Assembly: GCA_037892935.1 (NCBI GenBank) | Contig: JAYXKI010000016.1 | Coordinates: 806,001 to 870,000, forward strand | Length of the DNA stretch: 64,000 nt | Direction: 5' to 3' | Source of the DNA: Phlebopus portentosus | Taxonomy: Eukaryota > Basidiomycota > Agaricomycetes > Boletales > Boletinellaceae | Part shown: one piece after another, positions 36,654 through 47,940 of the stretch | Layout of the letters: each line of letters starts with the position of its first letter | How positions within the stretch are numbered: the first letter of the stretch is position 1 | Translations under genes and position numbers: made by a program | Notes under the pieces: model-generated | Database searches by the model: none | The model's input: the letters and a program-made list of their open reading frames with translations, nothing else | What the model was told of the DNA's origin: nothing

Positions 36654-37204
36654 ATGTCGCTCTACTATTACGAGCCTTTCTTCTCCCTCGACGACTTCCA
36701 GCGCCTCTTTGACGATTTCTTTGACCGGTCTGAGCGGTCAACTGACCGTCCAGTCTCCGAGCGCCAGGTGACCCGCCGTGAGGAGGGCGGTCAACGCTCA
36801 CTTGCTCGCGGGTTCCAACCGCGCATGGACATTCACGAAGCGTCCGACCAGAACGTCGTAATGGCGACCTTTGAGTTACCAGGTCTGACGAAGGAGAATA
36901 TCCAGATCGATGTCCAGCCCGGTCGCCTCACTGTCTCGGGCGAACAGACGGTCTCGAATGACGTCGACGAAAAGGGATTCGTCCACCGTGAGAGGCGCTA
37001 TGGTCGCTTCGAGCGCTCGCTGCCGCTCCCGTCTGGCACAAAGGTAAGATTTGATTGGAGTTGAGTTTTGCATTTGAACAGTGATCTAACGGTTGTTTAA
37101 TATAGCCGACGGATATCAAGGCAACAATGGAGAACGGTGTCTTGAGCGTCACCTTCCCCAAGACCTCTCCGGAACAGGCACCGCAGAGGATTACCATCGC
37201 ATGA
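36654..37204 (+). CDS. small heat-shock protein (Hsp20 / alpha-crystallin), copy 2
   Basis: Cytosolic sHSP chaperone, paralogue of the gene at 7,089. Exon 1 (36654-37042) encodes YYYEPFFSLDDFQRLFDDFF, a charged linker with a run of Glu/Arg, then VVMATFELPGLTKENIQIDV and GEQTVSNDVDEKGFVHRERR, YGRFERSLPLPSGTK. The intron from 37043 to about 37106 sits exactly where copy 1 has its intron. Exon 2 gives ATMENGVLSVTFPKTSPEQA and ends QRITIA at TGA 37202-37204. About 162 residues. HSF units and a TATA box upstream suggest heat induction. Confidence 0.94.
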
Positions 37205-37519
37205 AGGCCTGCTTCGGTTGTCAAACGCGAACGCAAGTATGAAAAGTCACGAAATGATCAATGCATTATTTTGAACGAATCACCATGTAACCTCTTCTTG
37301 TTCTGTTCTTCGTATGGAACTGCACAAAGTCATGTATCATATATTTGTACTATAGCAAAATTTAAAGCAGATGTTTGTTTGTGAACAAAGCATGGAGCAA
37401 CCAACCACATCCAAGGGACATAAACATCACTATATATATTGTACATGGTAGCTGAGGAAGGTATATAAACCACTGATAATTATCCACGTGTTAAGAGATA
37501 AAACAACGAACCAGGCGCC
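37205..37519. other. convergent intergenic region
   Basis: About 315 nt of AT-rich sequence between the 3' ends of sHSP copy 2 and the oxygenase gene. Probably 3'UTRs; no gene seen. Confidence 0.4.
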
Positions 37520-38749
37520 TCACTGCATTTCTCCGCGCCCACGCTCGTTCGGAGGGCCGATCTGTACAATGAGACAGAATGAGCCGTAGACATGTTCAGC
37601 CGAAACTGAGTTCCCATTCGCCGCGAACACTGCCTCCACAACGTTGAAACGTGTCCTTTCCGTCACCCAAAGTACCTCGAAATCAAACTCTCTGTTGCCG
37701 TAAGCGTCAATGCAATCCCGGCACCGCTTTATCACCTTCGCATTATATTCGTTTGTAAGATAGTCCCCCAGTGGTCTGTCAATACAATATCAAAGAGACA
37801 TCGTCCATTGACGTCTGCTTCCTGAGTCACGAGTATTTCATCCGTGCAGTATGAGTCACCATCATAACAGATTTGGAGAGAAGATCTCTCTTCAGATTAA
37901 GGTCCTTGCATGCCTGCATGACCATCGCATCGCATCCCTTCAAATTCTGCTCGAGGAACTCAGGCGTTTCTGTATCCTTCGGTTTGAGCTCAATCGGGTA
38001 CTCGTGCCTTAGGCCAAACCCAATATACCCGCCATTCGGAAAGAAAGTTTTGTCCGAAAGAAGAATCCCGAGTGTGCTTCCGACGAGCGACTGGTTTGCA
38101 GGGAGGGTCTTCGCAACCTGGAAAACCGCGTTATCGTCGTAATCAAGTTGTATGTGAGTGTGACGCGGTAGCCAGACTTGACTGTGTTGGTTGACTGCGT
38201 GTTCAACATCGCCGAAGAATGCCGCATACGCTATGTGCAAGTGAGGGTCTGGCGACTCCGAGAGCGCCTTGGCAGAGTCGAATTGCCGCTCTTTATTATG
38301 ATGACGGAAGGTAAGGGCACCACCCTCGTGAGAAGTGGGTAAAATAACGACGAGGGAGCCAAACATTGCCGTGCTGGACGGAGTATCCTTGTGCGATTTG
38401 AAGAATGAATCCTTGCCTTTGGTCATGTAAACAAATAAAGTGCAATAAGTGAATAGTACAAAAAAGGCGTACCATAGACGTTTAGCTTGTATAACTCCAC
38501 CTTCATGGGTCTGTTGCAATCATGACCTTCGAGGAGGTCATATCGAATGGCATTCATGAGACCAGAGCGCTCGATGTCTAACTTTGTGGCGAAAAATGCA
38601 GTATCCGGCTTGCCAGCCTTGCGATACGTTTCATCGTAGACGTCTTGCTGTGCACGGCCAAAGGTTGCTTTGTCGCACGTATCCGAGAGATGTTTCAGGG
38701 GATCCTCTTTCCCATAGAAGATGACAAGGTCATCCGGACAAAGTGCCAT
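37520..38749 (-). CDS. 2OG-Fe(II) oxygenase (prolyl 4-hydroxylase-like), reading frame disturbed
   Basis: Fungal protein with a prolyl-4-hydroxylase-type jelly roll. Start MALCPDDLVIFYGKEDPLKH; after an intron near 38420-38480 comes GKDSFFKSHKDTPSS, whose HxD would bind iron, then MFGSLVVILPTSHEGGALTF and AYAAFFGDVEHAV, whose His is the probable distal iron ligand. The next conserved block, SGYRVTLTYNL with the Arg expected to bind 2-oxoglutarate, is present but in another frame (about 38148-38190); the main frame resumes at YDDNAVFQVAKTLPANQ. A +1 and a -1 shift therefore cancel. The last exon (37735-37520) is FEVLWVTERTRFNVVEA to VCLIVQIGP-like CLIVQIGPPNERG. Substrate unknown. Confidence 0.78.
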
Positions 38750-39588
38750 AGTGCCTCAGCAATATGGAGGTTTAGAGTCAACAATTGCAGATCTGAGGAC
38801 CTGAAGCTTGTATTCATCAATAGGAGGGGACATTCTGTTCAGCTTGATGAGGTGAAGAATCTGGACACTGACTCTACCAACTTATATAAAGGCCAATGTC
38901 GACTCATCACCTGTGTCCGAGATATAGTAAGGAGCCGTTTGAGAATCCGAGGATGAGTAGTCATGAATTATCACCTTATATCTGGTTCGATTCTTATCAT
39001 TAAGCGCCGAGAGCATGTCAAACTTGTGAGATGCCATCCGATATAAACTTCGGTATACCAAACAAGATTCTGAAACTCCGAGAATTGTGCATAGATGACC
39101 TACATAGCCCAGCAGTCTCTCTAAGCGCTGAGAAGTTGTGAATGGCAGGCAACTTCGAGCACTAAATCCAAATGAGTGTGTCTTACTGTAGGTGGTACTC
39201 AAGCTTAAGCGCCCGAACCGGAGAATCTCAAAAAAAAAAGCGCCTGGCAAGGTTCAATATACGGGTCATGAGCTCCGGGAAGTCCACCATGAGTCGATGG
39301 CGAAGAAAGCTAGACGCGCCGCGAGCTATTCGCAGACCATTTGGAAGTGACCAAATCACCTGTAAGCGCCGAGAAGTTGTGATTGAAGAATAATGTTCAT
39401 ACGAAACCAGGTACGTGTCTGCCAGCTGAGCACAATTTCAGAAGCTTCTGTGATAAAGAATCATCGCGAATAGACCTCTCCTTGAGAAACGCCTCCGAAG
39501 TTCGATTAGCGCCCGCGAATAGCAAAAATTACAAAAATATTCATTTCTCGATGCATGAGTCAGCTTTTTGTTCACAAACCAATACAAA
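38750..39588. other. intergenic region with a recurring short motif
   Basis: About 840 nt. A minus-strand frame at 38882-39250 has no recognisable motif. TAAGCGCYGAGA occurs at 39001-39012, 39122-39133 and 39363-39374, the last two extended by AGTTGTGA; a related TAAGCGCCCGA is at 39206. Origin unknown. Confidence 0.5.
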
Positions 39589-40406
39589 CTACACCAGTTC
39601 GGCAAGTCCTAAACAAAGTCATTAGTCGCGTGAACATGGAGGACGATGAAAGACAACTACCGATTACTCCGCATGCCAATCGAGCACCTGCGTTGCCCGT
39701 TTTGAGGCTCTCCTCGTCTCCACCCTTGCCTAGATCATCTTCACCCTAGATAATACGGTTAGGGTCTCAATCTCCGTTCGTTGAGAGATTGAGCTAAAGC
39801 AACTTACGGCGTGAACAACAACACTTCGACCAACGATACTAAATGGTCCATTGAGCGAAATCAGCTTGTCGGAAATAGTGAAGTTGGTTAGTCCGGATCC
39901 ATCAGTCTCGATGTTACCGAGATCCCCGGCATGCCTGTTGATATCAGTCGGAGCACCATGTGTCCTTCCAAGGGGATTGAAGTGAGCACCCGCGGAGAGA
40001 CATCCATTCGTCGCGTCGCCGAGTTGGCTGAGTACCGGAGTTGGCGTAAGTTTGCAAGTGAAATGGAAGAAGCTCACTGTATGTGAAAGCCTCGCTTTGC
40101 ATTTTGGTCAAGTTTCTTGATTTCGCCGGAGACTATCACTGGCGCGAGTGCACCAACCTGGGAGAATGTCACGGTACCAGTGACGTCTGAATCACCCTTA
40201 AGAACAGCAACTGCCTAACAAGGTGTCAGAGATCATATTTTTCTGACAAGGTTCGCTGATGCCGACCTTTTTAACGACGAAAGCATACTCCGGTTCGGGT
40301 CTATAAATGAAGACTCTCCAGAAAAGACCGAAGCAAGAGCGAGAGCAATAATTGTGCAAGTGGTTGCACGGCTTTTTGAGTGTTGTTGTCCTACGAGACC
40401 AGACAT
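39589..40406 (-). CDS. Cu/Zn superoxide dismutase with N-terminal membrane anchor
   Basis: Converts superoxide to hydrogen peroxide and oxygen. From ATG 40406, a short hydrophilic start then [14 protein letters not shown], a signal anchor. A one-base gap in a run of four A (plus strand 40322-40325) must be bridged to reach [18 protein letters not shown]. The catalytic domain follows: [34 protein letters not shown] (copper His pair), [36 protein letters not shown] (zinc ligands), [11 protein letters not shown] (last copper His), [34 protein letters not shown]. The final exon of seven codons ends at TAG 39589-39591. The anchor suggests the domain faces the secretory lumen or cell surface, unlike cytosolic Sod1. 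Shares a 333-nt divergent promoter with POB3. Confidence 0.87.
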
Positions 40407-40739
40407 TTGTTTGCTAGAGTTCATTGAGGGCGTTGGTGAAGGTCAAGTGAACCAGCCTGAGAGAGAACGAATTGTATTGGCTATTGCGCCATTGGTTGAG
40501 GTTGACATAGCATAGCATTATTGGCTCGTCTTTGTCATATGGTGAGTAGGTGATGGGAAACTTCAACTCCTTCGAGACGCGTCGAGTGGGAGTACGGACA
40601 CGGTTTACATAACCAGATCCCGTGACAGACACGCTCACCGAAAGTCTCTTGCCGCCTGACCACCACCACCATCCTCTGACCACTGCTTTTTCCTGCAGCT
40701 AACCGAATCGTATTTGGTACACAAGAGTGGCTCAAAAGG
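40407..40739. other. divergent promoter of SOD and POB3
   Basis: 333 nt. A minus-strand frame (40414-40683) overlaps it, but I see no coding signature. It should contain both promoters. Confidence 0.4.
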
Positions 40740-43003
40740 ATGACGACTCAATTCGATAACATTTACCATGAATTGGAGCCACAAGTAGGGAGTAAGTCTG
40801 TCATGTCTGAATTACTAAGAGCACGTTCTGATGACGCGTAGAATTCCGTATGGCTGCAAGTGGAATGGCCTGGATGAACAGCGAGACGAAGGCTGTCGTA
40901 TCTGTACCTGCAGGGGAAATCAAATGGGCCCAATGGATGCGTGTCGCCCGCAATTTTCGCCTTCGTATCGGCTTGAAGGAGAAGGGAAAACGCGAAAATT
41001 TCGATGGCTTCATGCGCGATGTAAGTGCCTAAGACTCGGCTCGGTGACTTCGTAGTGATACTGAGCGCTCCTAGGATCATGACAAACTCACGAGCCTTAT
41101 GAAACAACATTATGGGATCATCTTGGAAACCAAGGAGATCACATTCAAAGGGTGGAACTGGGGAGCGACTGACTTCCAGGGTGCGTGTCTTTGCGATGTT
41201 GTTTTGACTCATTCTCATCTTCTTTACGTATCAGGTCAAGATTTAGCTTTCTTAGTTTCCAATAAAACTGCGTTCGAGCTACCGCTACAAAAAGTCGCGA
41301 ACTCGAATATCGCTGGGCGGACAGAGGTTTCCCTAGAATTTGCCACGTCTGCAGCAAGCCGACCAAGCAAAAGCGCCGCCGACGAGCTGGTGGAAATCCG
41401 CTTCTATGTGCCAGGAACGTCGACCAAAGAAACGGGTTCAGACGCTGGCGAAGAACAAGGCGAGGGAGACGAGGAAGAAACCAGTGCTGCACAAGCATTC
41501 CACGATGCAGTCAAGGAGAAGGCTGACCTCGGCGAAGTATCCGGCGACATGATCGTAAACTTCGAGGAGATTTTGGTTCTCACTCCTCGTGGACGATACG
41601 ACATGGATATGTTCCTGATTTCCTCCGACTTCGCGGGAAGACTTATGACTACAAAATTAATTATGATGGGATTTCCAAGCTCTTCCTCTTACCAAAAGAC
41701 GACCAGCATGTGCTGTTTATTGTAAGAAATCTTACTCTTTTCCCTGGAAAAGTTATGACTAATCGTTGCTTCGTTACAGCTAAGCCTCATGGACCCAATC
41801 CGACAAGGGCAAACTCGTTATCACTTCTTGGTCATGCAGTTTGATAGGGAGGAAGAGATCAAAGCCGAGCTCAACATAGACGAGTAAGCACCTGATTTTT
41901 GTTCTTGGAGGTCATGCTGACATCCTTAAAGCGAAGAGCTCGTAAAATATGAGAAGCTGCAGAAGAGTTACGAGAGCTCGTCCTTTGAAGTGGTCTCGAG
42001 CATATTCCGATCTCTATCTCGGAACAAAATTATTGGCTCTGGAAGCTACTCCAGGTACGGCTGCTTTATTCTTTATTGTCGAGGATGTATCTTACGAATG
42101 TGACTAGTCGAACCGGCCACCCTGGAATCAAGGCGAACTTGAAAGCTGTTCAGGGAGATTTGTTCATACTTGAGAAATACATATTCTTCGTAGCGAAAAC
42201 GCCACTTCTCATTGAGTTTTCGGATATCCATCAAGTGACATTCTCTCGGTAAGAATTTAAGCAGGTCACTGTCGCGTTTCCTATCCCACTGACTTGTACT
42301 TGTTGTAGTGTCGGTGGACCAATGGCAACCTCGCGTACCTTCGACCTCGTCATCGTAACCAAATCTGGTCCAGAGCATACCTTCTCAAGCATCAACAAAG
42401 AAGAGCACGAGAACCTTGAGGGATATCTGAAGGGCAAGAAGTTACGTGTTAAGAGCACGATGGCTGAGGATCTCGCTGCTCCGGCTCTCGATGACGATGA
42501 AGATGAGGAGATGCAGAGCGTTGTCAGTAGCGGAGATGAAGTGCCGAGACCGCGTCTTGGCGGAGACGACGATGATAGTGAAGAAGGTGGGCGAATTTTT
42601 CATGATTTTGATATTCTATGACACTAACCTTATTTTTTCCCGACCAGACGAAGACTTCCAAGCCTCATCTTCAGACAACGGTTCACCATCATCCGAATCA
42701 GAATCAGACGATGACGGCGCAGCCTCCGTCTCCGACGCTAGCGGCGACCTCGACATCGCACGAACAGCCAAGAAGAAAGGCAAAGCGGCGGCAGGCGACA
42801 AACCCAAGAAGAAAAAGAAAGCTTCTGATGGAGACGCAGCCCCTAAGAAGAAGAAGGCGAAGGCGAAGAAAGGGAGCAACGATGAAAATGAGGATGCTGC
42901 GATGAGTGTGGACGAAGAGGAAAAGCCTAAACCAAAACCGAAACCGAAGAAACCTGCAGAGGACGGAGAGGGTCCAGTGAAGAAGAAACAAAAGAAGGAT
43001 TGA
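40740..43003 (+). CDS. POB3: FACT histone chaperone subunit Pob3
   Basis: SSRP1-type subunit of FACT, which with Spt16 handles H2A-H2B during transcription and replication; nuclear. Exons give [88 protein letters not shown] (N-terminal and SSrecog domains), [13 protein letters not shown], then [53 protein letters not shown], and the tandem PH-like part ([40 protein letters not shown]). The tail is acidic and then very Lys-rich, with no HMG box, as in fungi. One base appears missing at 41614-41615 (CC where CCC would give [12 protein letters not shown]). Seven or eight exons. Confidence 0.93.
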
Positions 43004-43506
43004 TGGGAATTTATTCCTTCTCCTCTCTCCTGTCTTAGCGCTTTCTCCTGATTTTTGCCTCATTATTGCTAGTATCGATTTATTGAGCTAAAGGGTTCCA
43101 CATGAACTAAATTTTCTGTGATTTCCAACTTTAGAATGCTCAATTTGATAAATGACATGTTACAATAGACTTCAAAAATATGGCCTGAACAGTTCCCCCT
43201 TGAATGCGATAAATACAACCATATGCCTATACAATGTGGGCTGTATCTGTAAATGATAAAGGAAGATCAACCCCTATCATTCGGGAGGATGAAACTTGAG
43301 GAGGATCATTTCTACTTTGAGCGTTACCAGCTAAATTACAGAATCAGTTATGAGTGCCGGAAAGTAGAAGAAGCTCACTAACAAAACATTTGCTGCCCTG
43401 TCTCGACATCAGCATTGTGGTATGTAGCTCGAGCCGGGGAAAAAAATTCTCTTAAGGTCTCTGAATCAAGAAATGAGGGCCGTATTCGACAATCTGTCTC
43501 CATAAT
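43004..43506. other. convergent intergenic region
   Basis: 3' side of POB3 and of the kinase. The kinase may extend into it: an intron read from about 43560 to 43490 would move its stop to 43466. Confidence 0.35.
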
Positions 43507-45251
43507 TCAAGGGTGAGAAGTCAAGAAAATAATTTCTGTGCTGAGAAAAGATGAAGGCATACAGTGGTATTTAAATGCAGCAAAGTCTGGAAAGGTGCGT
43601 TGGCACGTTCGGCACAGCAAGGGATCATTCAAAATGGGAGGCAGCCCGTAATCTATGCGCATTATCAGTCTGCTTATTTTGCAGGGAGGAAGAATGATAA
43701 ATAAACACACCAGTGAGATCGACATTCTGCAAAAATGTCTGATCGAATCCAAACATAGGTTTGGCGTGAGTCTCCGGTTTTCTGAGCTGAGGTAAGACTC
43801 CCTGAGGCATCTGCTGTTGCTCTGTGGGGAATAAGGGAGGAAACACTGTCTGCCAGGGTTCGGAGTTTGAAACAGTTGGCACTTTGTATGGCCATTGAGA
43901 GCTCTGTGAGGGGTGGGCCTGAGAAGCGACATTGTGCATTTGCTGGTTCATCTCTACTAGTACTGGGCCCTCGAGTGATAGCCCAAATAGATTGACGGTG
44001 GTTGCTTGCCTCTCCCGTATTTCATCAAATACCAATGCCAGAACTCTCGTTATTTCAGGCATTGTTAACCGTTTGTCTGGTCTTTTGGCCCAACATTCTT
44101 TGCAAATCCGACAGATCTGCAGATATGCATTGCGAGGAAGTGATGAATGCATCATAACATCCTTGAAATCCGGTAACGACGGAAGCCTCCCCCTTCCTAT
44201 TGCACTTATCACTTGTGCATCACGCCACAGGCGGGTATAGGGCACCTTTTTGGAGATCATCTCCTGATTCAAAGAGTGAGTCGCTCTACCTCGTAGTGTC
44301 TTACTGTGAAGCTCACATAAAGAACCATGCCATAAGCCCAGACATCCGTCTCTTTACTATGGCTAGCTTCTACACCCTCTTCTGGAGCAAGCAGTTCCGG
44401 AGCCATCCAACGAATGGTTCCCCTGGGGTTATCCGAGCGCGTAGCAGAGACATAACCACTCTGTGTGGGATCAAGCATACGAGAGATGCCGAAGTCGCAT
44501 ATCAAAGGCTGGAAGTATTTTCCAATCAAAACATTATCCTTCAACGAGTACACAAGTTAGCTGAGGGTGTGTGGTTGGTGGTAACAATTGTTTATCCACT
44601 CACAGATTTCAAGTCTGAATGAACAAATTTCTTGTCGTGCATATACTTCATCCCTTCGGCTATGCCCCGTGCCTGGGAAGCTTAATCTCAATCGCAACCA
44701 TTCAGCGACAATCATGCACACGCACCAAATGTAAAATATCGATTTTTGACTGCTTCTCCATAAATTCTCTCAATGTTCCGTTATCCATCCATTCCGATAT
44801 CAGCGATGGCCAATCCTTCTCAAACATATAACCGAGGAATGGTAGTATATTCGGATGGTCCAATCGGGACCAGATCTTCATTTCTCTCTCGATCCACTGT
44901 CAAGATTGTCAAGATGCATATTGTCCACTAATGTAACACTATTCGTACCTTGGCAAACCGCACACTTTTGTCTAATCGAATTTGGAGTCGCTTGATAGCA
45001 ACCTTTACTCTACCTTGTCCCTCATATGTAGGACCTCGGTAACGAAGGCACTCTGATAGCACGTATCCGACGAAAACATCGGCATATCCTCCTCGAGCTT
45101 CCTTTATTCGGCCTTCATCAAATACACGACCAGTCAGATCCAGGTGAGGGAGTTCCGAACGTATCCTTTGCAAAGGAGTCGGAACACCATTGCCATCAGT
45201 CGCTATCGGGGCATGTCCTGAAGGTCCCGCATTACCAAGCCAGTTATACAT
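43507..45251 (-). CDS. TKL-type protein kinase with Gln/Pro-rich C-terminus
   Basis: Start MYNWLGNAGPSGHAPIATDG. The kinase domain begins at GRVFDEGRIKEARGGYADVF; VKVAIKRLQIRL carries the ATP-binding Lys; IWSRLDHPNILPFLGYMF covers the helix C / beta 4 region; ARGIAEGMKYMHDKKFVHSD leads into the catalytic loop HSDLKS/DNVLI (split by an intron at about 44600), with Ser in place of the Arg of HRD; ICDFGISRM is the DFG; GTIRWMAPELLAPEEG is the APE segment; KETDVWAYGMVLY and ICKECWAKRPDKRLTMPEIT follow. The C-terminal 100 residues are Gln/Pro-rich, ending with a short CxxC segment (CRTCQRTFPDFAAFKYH). Such TKL-like kinases are greatly expanded in agaricomycetes. The stop is either 43507 or, with one more intron, 43466. 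Confidence 0.82.
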
Positions 45252-45624
45252 TACGGGGAGGTTGACTGTTCTATTTGAGCTCGGGTGTCTAGTGGGTTGT
45301 CTTCGAGGAAATGGTCGTACAACGTGTTGTCTCGAGGAAACGGCGTGTTCACAATATTAACGTGTGACAGACATCAAGAAAGTAGTGATCTCCGCCTGAC
45401 GGCAATCAAAAAAGATAAATAGATAAATAGCATTGATCAGCCATGGGTGTTGTTCACAGAAAAAAGTATCGCTACAAAACAGTATCATCTTTGTAATGAT
45501 ACGGTTGCTGACAATAAGTGTCCGTGCCGCGGAGATATAAAAAATCCCAGAGAAATCTCGTTTTGCCACTGGAGCTCAAAATCGTCAAGGCTTCCCGAGA
45601 ATTGCTGAAAGGGCTTATGGTTGA
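45252..45624. other. intergenic, kinase promoter
   Basis: About 370 nt upstream of the kinase start and beyond the end of the pseudogene. No gene seen. Confidence 0.35.
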
Positions 45625-46260
45625 TGGTCAACAATGATTGCCCCGCCTACCAAATTCAACTCAGATGAAGAAAGTCCTTATCGTTTATGTACTCCACCCC
45701 CTGAGCTATACCAAGGGTCTGAAAAGCTTCTACGTGCAACACTAGTAGCAAAGCACGTATGCATACGCACCAAAGGCACAATGTGGGATTTCGGGTGTTT
45801 CTTCAAGGTCAAGAAATCGCTTGACGTTCCGAGATCCATCCATTCTGATATCAATGCTGGTCAATTGACTTCGAACATACGTATAGCCGAGGAAGGGGAG
45901 TATATTCAGATGATCTAGCTGTGACCAGATCTTCATTTCTCTCTCGATCCACTGTCAGAATTGCCAACTTGCACTTGTCGACTTATGTAAAGTCAGTTGT
46001 ACCTTGGCAAACCGCTCGCTTTCGTCGCTTTTTTAAAGCAGATCCGGAGACGCGTCGCAGTACAGCAGCGAGCTTCCCTTATTTGTTCCTCATCAAATAC
46101 ACGACCCATCAGTTTCTGTCCTGAGGACGCAGGATATTGATGTCGCCCGTGATACATTACTGGATGGTGGCTACCTGACTTGAGGAGTTCAGGTGCACAG
46201 AGGGAAGGAAGTAGGTGCACCGCAGGTTATCTCGAGCTCGAGGAAGCGGGGTGTATATCA
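45625..46260 (-). pseudogene. decayed tandem copy of the TKL kinase
   Basis: DNA and translated fragments match the intact kinase in the same order. Fragments include GRVFDEEQIREAR (compare GRVFDEGRIKEAR), IWSQLDHLNILPFLGYTYV (compare IWSRLDHPNILPFLGYMF), and the stretch near 45680-45740 that corresponds to the ARGIAEGMKYMHD exon. Plus-strand identity is obvious in GATCTTCATTTCTCTCTCGA (44873 onward and 45929 onward) and TCATCAAATACACGACC (near 45115 and 46092). The catalytic loop, DFG and the whole C-lobe are absent and the frame is broken, so it should not make a kinase. It lies directly upstream of the intact gene, so a tandem duplication followed by loss of one copy is likely. Confidence 0.8.
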
Positions 46261-46597
46261 TAACAGAATAAGCATCAATTCCCACTCACTTCCACGTATC
46301 CGCCTACGGCAAAGAAAAAAGTAGTCCAGCAAGTACTTCAAGTAAACCATCGTTCAGAGAAGAAGGCGATACTAAAATTTCTGCGATGTGGTCACTGAGT
46401 AAAGACGCCCGTCAGGAGGCTTGACGATTGCTTGATATTCTCTCAAACTAGCGATACGACTCGAAATTGGCATGAATTCATCATAGATATAGCGTGGATT
46501 CTGCCATATGAGCATAGAGAGGTAGGATACAAATCAGAAGACATGCGCATGAGAAGCCTGTGCATTACCAACCAGCCACTCCCCGAGTACAAGAGTT

Positions 46598-47346
46598 TTA
46601 CGAGCTACGTGCCGCCTCGATTCGCTTTCTCGCTACCTGTCGTCTGTTAAGCCCTGCAAAAGAGCTATGAACAACATCCTTATCCTTCGCACGTTCGACC
46701 TCCTCGTCCGATGCGTTCAAAATAATTTCGATGTGGCAAGGATGGCCCTGGTAAGGATTGATACGGCCGTGTGCTCGGTATGTACGACGACGGGTCTTGG
46801 GCGCCTGTTGGACGACAATGTTTTTTATGTAGAGGTCTTCGAGAGAGAGGGACTTGGCATCTGCGTTGGACTCTGCATTCTTGAGGAGGGCAGTGATGAA
46901 TTTAACGGACTTCTGAGGCCAGCGACCTAATTCAATCGTATTTGGTACTTTGATTCGACTGATATCAACAGCGGATACGCACCTTGTGTAGCCTTGAACT
47001 GCTTCGCCTGGCTCGCTCGTCCAACACCACCCGAGAAACGACGGAAGGGCACGACTTGCTTGTGCTCCGCTACATCGCCGAGATATGAATACGCTTTCGT
47101 GAGCTTCATGCCAGTAAGTACCGCTGCAACCTCGCGCATGTTCTTGAAGTGAGTGCGCAAGTACTCGCCGCGAGCGCGGGAGGCTATCAACACGAAGAAA
47201 GATTAAGTCAAGACTTTATCTATAGAACTGGACGTTTTGAGCGCACTTTTCTCGATATTCGTTATTAGCGGGGCAGAAGCGTAGCGAACTGCATAACGGC
47301 TCGTCGGTTAGTCGCACACAACGAGGAAGCGAAAGTACTCACCCAT
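46598..47346 (-). CDS. RPL17: 60S ribosomal protein L17 (uL22)
   Basis: Large-subunit protein lining the exit tunnel. Exon 1 is only ATGG (47346-47343). Exon 2 gives [14 protein letters not shown], exon 3 [60 protein letters not shown], and the last exon [40 protein letters not shown] (the uL22 signature), ending KRIEAARSS at TAA 46598-46600. Length, about 180 residues, is normal. Early very short exons are typical of fungal ribosomal protein genes. Confidence 0.95.
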
Positions 47347-47940
47347 TGTTTTTGAGCCTTGACGGTGCTTTGCGTACGCGAAATAGAGATCAATGTAACT
47401 TTCGACGCGGCGTGCTGCTGCTGTACAGTTGATCAGCATAAAGTTTCTCACGATTACTGCAGCTCGTTAAGCAATATGCCTTTGTATTACTTGGTACTCC
47501 CCAACTTGACTCCTCGTTCTGATCGCCTTAATCATGCAAAGCAAGTGAATTCCAAGCATTTAGAATGAAGTTCCAAGGAGATACAGAAGCTGCCTAAAAT
47601 CTGCAGTGACGGTCCCTTGCTATGTTTCGACTTGATAACCATCCGACATTTTCTATGTATGATGTGTATCGGTTCTTCTATCATCTGCTCATCTGCTTCG
47701 ACTGACACAAATGAATCCTCAAACTACGGCAACTAGGTGCACTCGCTGCTGATGCCCATCTAAGACCTCTGGTCTCTCAAGCGTTTGCGGCCCGACGGGA
47801 CTTCGGGGCGCGAGGAACGATCATCTGACTTCCTGAATACGTGTTATATATTCTAATTCTCATCATCTGGAAGATATAAAGTGTGAAAGGATAACATCTT
47901 GTTTGATCTACTATTCTCTAAGGTGTATGAATTCTTCTCC
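47347..47940. other. divergent promoter region (RPL17 / esterase)
   Basis: About 590 nt between two divergent genes. Short frames only; no firm element identified. Confidence 0.35.
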
